A DNA stretch of 53,666 bases from Candidatus Methylacidiphilales bacterium (GTDB lineage: Bacteria; Verrucomicrobiota; Verrucomicrobiia; Methylacidiphilales; JAAUTS01): NCBI GenBank assembly GCA_028713655.1, contig JAQTNW010000022.1, positions 1 through 53,666 on the forward strand, read 5' to 3'. Below, piece by piece: positions 50,357 to 53,666 of the stretch (within the stretch, counting starts at the first letter, position 1; each line of letters starts with the position of its first letter). Made by a program: the position numbers and the translations under genes. The notes beneath the pieces were generated by a model. It worked only from the letters and a program-made list of their open reading frames with translations, had not been told where the DNA came from and did no database searches.

Positions 50357-52612
50357 TCAGGACACGTCACCGATGAGTTTGTGAAACTCTTCCTCTGTAA
50401 GAATCCTGAGCCCGATTTCCTTCGCTTTTTCAAGCTTCGAACCCGCATCACTTCCGCACAACAGATAATCGGTGTTCTTGGTGACCGCGCCCGTCACTTT
50501 TCCGCCGGACTCCCCGATTTTAGCGGCAAAGACCTCGCGCGGCTTGGAGAGGGTCCCGGTGATCACAAAAACCTTTCCGTCCAGCGCGCCACCCCCGCCA
50601 TGTGCCGGCCCTGATGGCAGGGATGGCGTGATGTGCAAGCGCTTCATTTCGGATAATGCCAATCGACCCCTCTCCGAATCAAAAAAGTCCAACAGGCTTT
50701 TTGCGGCAACAGGGCCAATCACTGTGAGAATTTTTTCCTGCCCGCCCTTCTTTCCAAAGCCGCTTTCCAGCAGTTCAGATTCCAGTTGCTGAATCTGACT
50801 CACAACGAGTTCATGCTGTCCGTCCCGCGCGGGTTTGTCTGTCAGAGCAAGCTGCTGCTGGCTGTTTCTGCCTCTGGGATTGGTCCGTTTCGCCTCTTCC
50901 CGCAATTCGTCCAGTTTGCAGGTTTTCCTCAACAATTCAGAGGAAGCCAGCTCGGAAACACTCTTGTGAAATCGCGCCAGCTCCCGGGCCGTTGCGTCCC
51001 CGATTTCCGGTATCGCGAGGGCAAATATCCATTTTGAAAGAGGCTTATGCTTTGATGCCTCCAGCGCATCGATAAGCTTACGGGCGTTTTTGGATCCGAA
51101 CACCCTCGGTTCCTGTGCCGTGCCCAAATTCAATCCTGACAACTTGTCGATGTTCAGCCCGTAAAGATCCCAGGGTTCGCTGACCCAGCCGGACTCCACC
51201 AGTTTGTCCGCAACCGCCCCTCCGAGATTTTCGATGTCCAGCGCCGCACGTTGCGCGAAATGCTCCAGTCGTCGCGTCTTCTGCGCGGAGCAATCCAGGT
51301 TTTCGCAACGCCAGGCGACAAATTGTTCGTCCCGGCGGATGGGGCCGCCACAAACGGGGCATTTCCCGCCCAAAAATGCCGACAGATCGAAGGGTTTCGT
51401 TTCCTTTGGCCTTTTGCCAGTTACAACCCTGATTACCGCGGGGATTACTTCTCCTGCCTTTTCAATCACCACCGTGTCCCCGACACGTATATCTTTTGCC
51501 TTGATTTCGTCTTCGTTGTGCAAGGTCGCCCTGGAAATGGTGCTGCCGGCAAGCAGGACGGGCTCAAGCTCGGCGACCGGCGTTAAAACACCGGTACGCC
51601 CCACCTGTATCGTGATGGCCTTTAAAGCAGTTTCAGCCTGGTCGGGGGCAAATTTGTAGGCGACAGCCCAGGGCGGCGATTTTTTCAGAATCCGTTCCGA
51701 GCTCTTTTCCAACTTGTCGCGCAAGGCGAATTCATTGACTTTAATGACAGCGCCATCGGTTGGGTAGGCGAAGTTTTTGCGCAACTCATCGATTTTTGTC
51801 ACAGCATCCAGCACTTCCCGTCCGGATTTGCAAACCGCATGCCACTCCGGTGTTGGGAAACCCATGCTTTTCAAGAATTTCAGGGCTTCCGCCTGGCTGG
51901 CCAGTTCAACACCGTTCAGTTCCCCTGTTCCATAGAGAACAATCGACAGAGGTCGTTTCGCCACCTCCCGTGAGTCCAGCATCTTCAATGTGCCGGCTGC
52001 GGCGTTGCGGGCATTGGCAAAGAGCGCCTGTCCGGCAACTGTCCTGGCTTCGTTCATCCGCGCAAAAGCCGCATGCGTCATGAACACCTCGCCCCTGACT
52101 TCAAGCACCTTTGCTTTCCCGCTGATGTGAATCGGGATTTGTCTCAAGGTCCTCAGATTGTCCGTGATATCGTCCCCTGTCTCGCCATCTCCCCGTGTGG
52201 CGCCCTGCACAAAAGCTCCTTCTTCATAACGCAGGGTCACCGCGACGCCGTCAATTTTGGGTTCCACGACAAATGAAATTTCTTCGCCCGGCAGTGATTT
52301 TTCGATCCGGGTGATGAAGGCCCTGACTTCATCCGTCGAGTATGTGTTATCGAGGCTTTGCATCCTCCGCTGGTGGCGGACTTGCTTGAATTCCTCCAGC
52401 GGTTTACCGCCCACTTTTTGCGTCGGGGAATCCGGAAGCGCCGCCTCGGGATATTTTCCCTCGAAGTCTTTCAATTCCCGGTAAAGGCCGTCATATTCAA
52501 AATCGGAAATCCTGGGGCTGGCCAGCGTGTAATAGGCAATGTCATGGCTGCGAACTTCCTCCACGAGGCGGTGGTAGTGCTTCAGCTCGTCGGGTTTGGG
52601 AATCGCCTTCAT
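50357..52612 (-). CDS. ligA: NAD+-dependent DNA ligase
   Basis: The ligase joins nicks in replication and repair using NAD+. The 751-residue protein has the Ia domain, the adenylation site VEPKIDGVAVTLRYEEGA near residue 115 with the reactive Lys, GDGETGDDITDNLRTLRQIP, the four-Cys zinc finger CPVCGGPIRRDEQFVAW...CENLDC near 420, HhH motifs, and a C-terminal BRCT domain (GKVFVITGTLSKPREVF near 675). It is longer than the usual 670 residues because of an insertion of about 70 residues before the BRCT. rnpB lies downstream. Confidence 0.96.
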   Translation of the reverse strand: MKAIPKPDELKHYHRLVEEVRSHDIAYYTLASPRISDFEYDGLYRELKDFEGKYPEAALPDSPTQKVGGKPLEEFKQVRHQRRMQSLDNTYSTDEVRAFITRIEKSLPGEEISFVVEPKIDGVAVTLRYEEGAFVQGATRGDGETGDDITDNLRTLRQIPIHISGKAKVLEVRGEVFMTHAAFARMNEARTVAGQALFANARNAAAGTLKMLDSREVAKRPLSIVLYGTGELNGVELASQAEALKFLKSMGFPTPEWHAVCKSGREVLDAVTKIDELRKNFAYPTDGAVIKVNEFALRDKLEKSSERILKKSPPWAVAYKFAPDQAETALKAITIQVGRTGVLTPVAELEPVLLAGSTISRATLHNEDEIKAKDIRVGDTVVIEKAGEVIPAVIRVVTGKRPKETKPFDLSAFLGGKCPVCGGPIRRDEQFVAWRCENLDCSAQKTRRLEHFAQRAALDIENLGGAVADKLVESGWVSEPWDLYGLNIDKLSGLNLGTAQEPRVFGSKNARKLIDALEASKHKPLSKWIFALAIPEIGDATARELARFHKSVSELASSELLRKTCKLDELREEAKRTNPRGRNSQQQLALTDKPARDGQHELVVSQIQQLESELLESGFGKKGGQEKILTVIGPVAAKSLLDFFDSERGRLALSEMKRLHITPSLPSGPAHGGGGALDGKVFVITGTLSKPREVFAAKIGESGGKVTGAVTKNTDYLLCGSDAGSKLEKAKEIGLRILTEEEFHKLIGDVS

Positions 52613-52680
52613 GGCCTTTCGCGATGCGGAATCATCCGCCTATGAGTCCGGTGAGGTCAAATAACACAGGCATTTTGCAT

Positions 52681-53184
52681 TCAAGGCAGCATGCCCCTGG
52701 ACAGCACAACATCGGGGTCATGGGCTTCCGACAGTAAAAACACATGGGCCTTGAAAACGGGTTCCTGGGCTTTGAAAGCGCTTTCAATAAGCCCGGCATC
52801 GGTGGGTGTAAAGGTTTGACACAGAACCAGTTTTTTTGAGTCCTGGCCAATCCAGAGTGAATAGGAGTGTCCGTTGACGGGGACGTTCTCGACATGGATA
52901 AATCCGCCCTGCAACACCTTGTCCCAGACCAGCTTGCCATTGGTTTTGCCTTCGGTCCCAACGGGGCCCAAAATGACCACATCGCCTTCCACCTGCCCCA
53001 GCATTTTTTTGAGCAGTGTGTTTTCGGCCTTTAACGCAAGGTAATCCGGTCCATAGGCGGGGCTTGCAACCTGCGATGAGAACACGCTGTGCTTTTGGCC
53101 CTTCATATAGAAATATCCTGCAAGCAGCGCTCCAATCACCAGAAGAACCGCGACAATTTTGATGTTATTTATTCCCATTGCCAT
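52681..53184 (-). CDS. membrane-anchored protein with RskA-like C-terminal domain
   Basis: The 167-residue protein has one N-terminal membrane span (IVAVLLVIGALLAGYFYM), a short coiled coil around LALKAENTLLKKMLGQV near residue 50, and a C-terminal domain with GKLVWDKVLQGGFIHVENVP and HSYSLWIGQDSKKLVL that looks like the periplasmic domain of anti-sigma-K factors (RskA). No zinc-binding anti-sigma helix and no sigma factor gene are next to it, so it may be a periplasmic domain without the regulatory partner. The function is uncertain. Confidence 0.6.
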   Translation of the reverse strand: MAMGINNIKIVAVLLVIGALLAGYFYMKGQKHSVFSSQVASPAYGPDYLALKAENTLLKKMLGQVEGDVVILGPVGTEGKTNGKLVWDKVLQGGFIHVENVPVNGHSYSLWIGQDSKKLVLCQTFTPTDAGLIESAFKAQEPVFKAHVFLLSEAHDPDVVLSRGMLP

Positions 53185-53206
53185 ACGAGACGACCTTTCA
53201 GTTCAA

Positions 53207-53666
53207 TCAATTTCCATAGACACGGCCCCAGTGGACATCGAGCCTGTTTTTCAAATACAAACTCAGTGCCTTGACCAGGCACTTCGCTTCCGCTGTCTTG
53301 CCGCGTTTTGAGATGGAGTGCAGGGGCTCGTCAGGTTTTGCCTGGAAGGCTTCCTGCCAGATGATCGGCCCCTGGTCGAGATCCGGCGTCACGAAATGGG
53401 CCGTCACTCCCACAATCCGTACGCCTTTTTCATAGGCCTGGCGGTAGGCGGAGGCGCCCGGGAAAGCCGGCAAGAGCGAGGGATGGATGTTGATGATCTT
53501 GTTCTTCCAGCGCCATACAAAGTCGGGTGAAAGGATCTTCATGAACCGCGCCAGCACGATGAAATCGATTTTTTCCTTTTCAAGAATCTGCAGCGTCCTG
53601 TGTTCGGCCTGGATTCTTTCAGTGTAATCCACCCGGTAAAACGGCAGGCCGTATTCCCGGGCCACG
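53207..53666 (-). CDS. purU: formyltetrahydrofolate deformylase, C-terminal part
   Basis: The frame runs off the right edge of the window, and 152 residues of the C-terminal hydrolase domain are present. NIHPSLLPAFPGASAYRQAY near residue 80 has the His-Pro-Ser-Leu-Leu-Pro core of formyltransferase-fold enzymes, followed by VTAHFVTPDLDQGPIIWQE with the catalytic Asp. PurU releases formate from 10-formyl-THF, and PurN is the nearest relative. The PASAYRQAY-type loop and the VRIVGVTAHFV strand favour PurU. The N-terminal ACT domain would lie outside the window. Confidence 0.88.
   Translation of the reverse strand, partial: VAREYGLPFYRVDYTERIQAEHRTLQILEKEKIDFIVLARFMKILSPDFVWRWKNKIINIHPSLLPAFPGASAYRQAYEKGVRIVGVTAHFVTPDLDQGPIIWQEAFQAKPDEPLHSISKRGKTAEAKCLVKALSLYLKNRLDVHWGRVYGN

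Noticed and set aside
1-53666. tRNA genes
   Set aside because: No cloverleaf with a T-arm GGTTCGAATCC-type sequence was found in the gaps; isolated look-alikes such as GATTCGAAC near 21290 lack the rest of the structure.

Overview
This 53.7 kb window is chromosomal DNA from a Gram-negative bacterium, most likely a member of the PVC group and probably Verrucomicrobiota. That placement is an inference. It rests on the gene set (fused SecDF, tgt-yajC-secDF, plsY-gpsA...lepA-lepB, GYF_2/DUF4339 and DUF2752 proteins, a signal peptidase with a long N-terminal extension), on outer-membrane traits (a PagL-like deacylase, AsmA-like and TlpA-like proteins), and on many intergenic arrays of short purine-rich words of a kind I associate with that phylum. 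Most of the window is housekeeping.

Layout. 1-2139: the end of argD, argF (with an apparent frameshift) and an SDR oxidoreductase. 2346-4563: a compact integron-type gene-cassette array with four minus-strand cassettes, four well-formed attC sites and an attI-like site with direct repeats, but no integrase in the window. 4884-5651: an FkbM methyltransferase. 5661-11265 (minus): the sucA-sucB-lpd operon for 2-oxoglutarate dehydrogenase. 11520-14183 (minus): DUF2752, two GYF_2 membrane proteins and hemB. 14489-16282: a threonyl-tRNA synthetase without a TGS domain. 16527-21020 (minus): a peroxiredoxin, then GT87, rpsO and pnp, with strong hairpins in the pnp leader. 21461-25876: a GbsR/MarR regulator behind a palindromic operator, a small membrane ORF (frameshifted), a membrane-SRPBCC protein, and pheT. 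26156-28334: a divergent AsmA-like/lipid-kinase pair whose start codons overlap. 28582-34145: tgt, yajC, secDF, recJ. 34330-36961: a small DUF4160-like pair and recG. 37030-39254: a sugar nucleotidyltransferase, a PBP/class-D beta-lactamase-like protein and a PagL-like protein. 39416-47126 (minus): envelope proteins, then lepB, lepA, rpe, a glyoxalase-like gene, gpsA and plsY. 47244-49840: a TPR protein and an AbiEii-like nucleotidyltransferase with a small basic partner. 49893-53666 (minus): RNase P RNA, ligA, a membrane RskA-like protein and the 3' part of purU.

The most notable feature is the integrase-less cassette array at 2.3-4.6 kb. Each cassette ORF ends in or next to the attC core sites. 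The cassettes carry a membrane protein, a cysteine-rich putative zinc protein, an exported protein and an unknown protein whose frame reads right through its attC. Next to the array lies an unusually symmetric 60-bp dyad.

A second theme is a dispersed intergenic repeat family with a roughly 9-nt quasi-period. In several gaps its purine-rich and pyrimidine-rich halves face each other as an imperfect inverted repeat. Three genes (argF, the small ORF after gbsR, and the exported protein at 39.8-40.6 kb) each appear broken by a one-base change in a homopolymer run. Users should treat these as possible assembly errors before calling pseudogenes.
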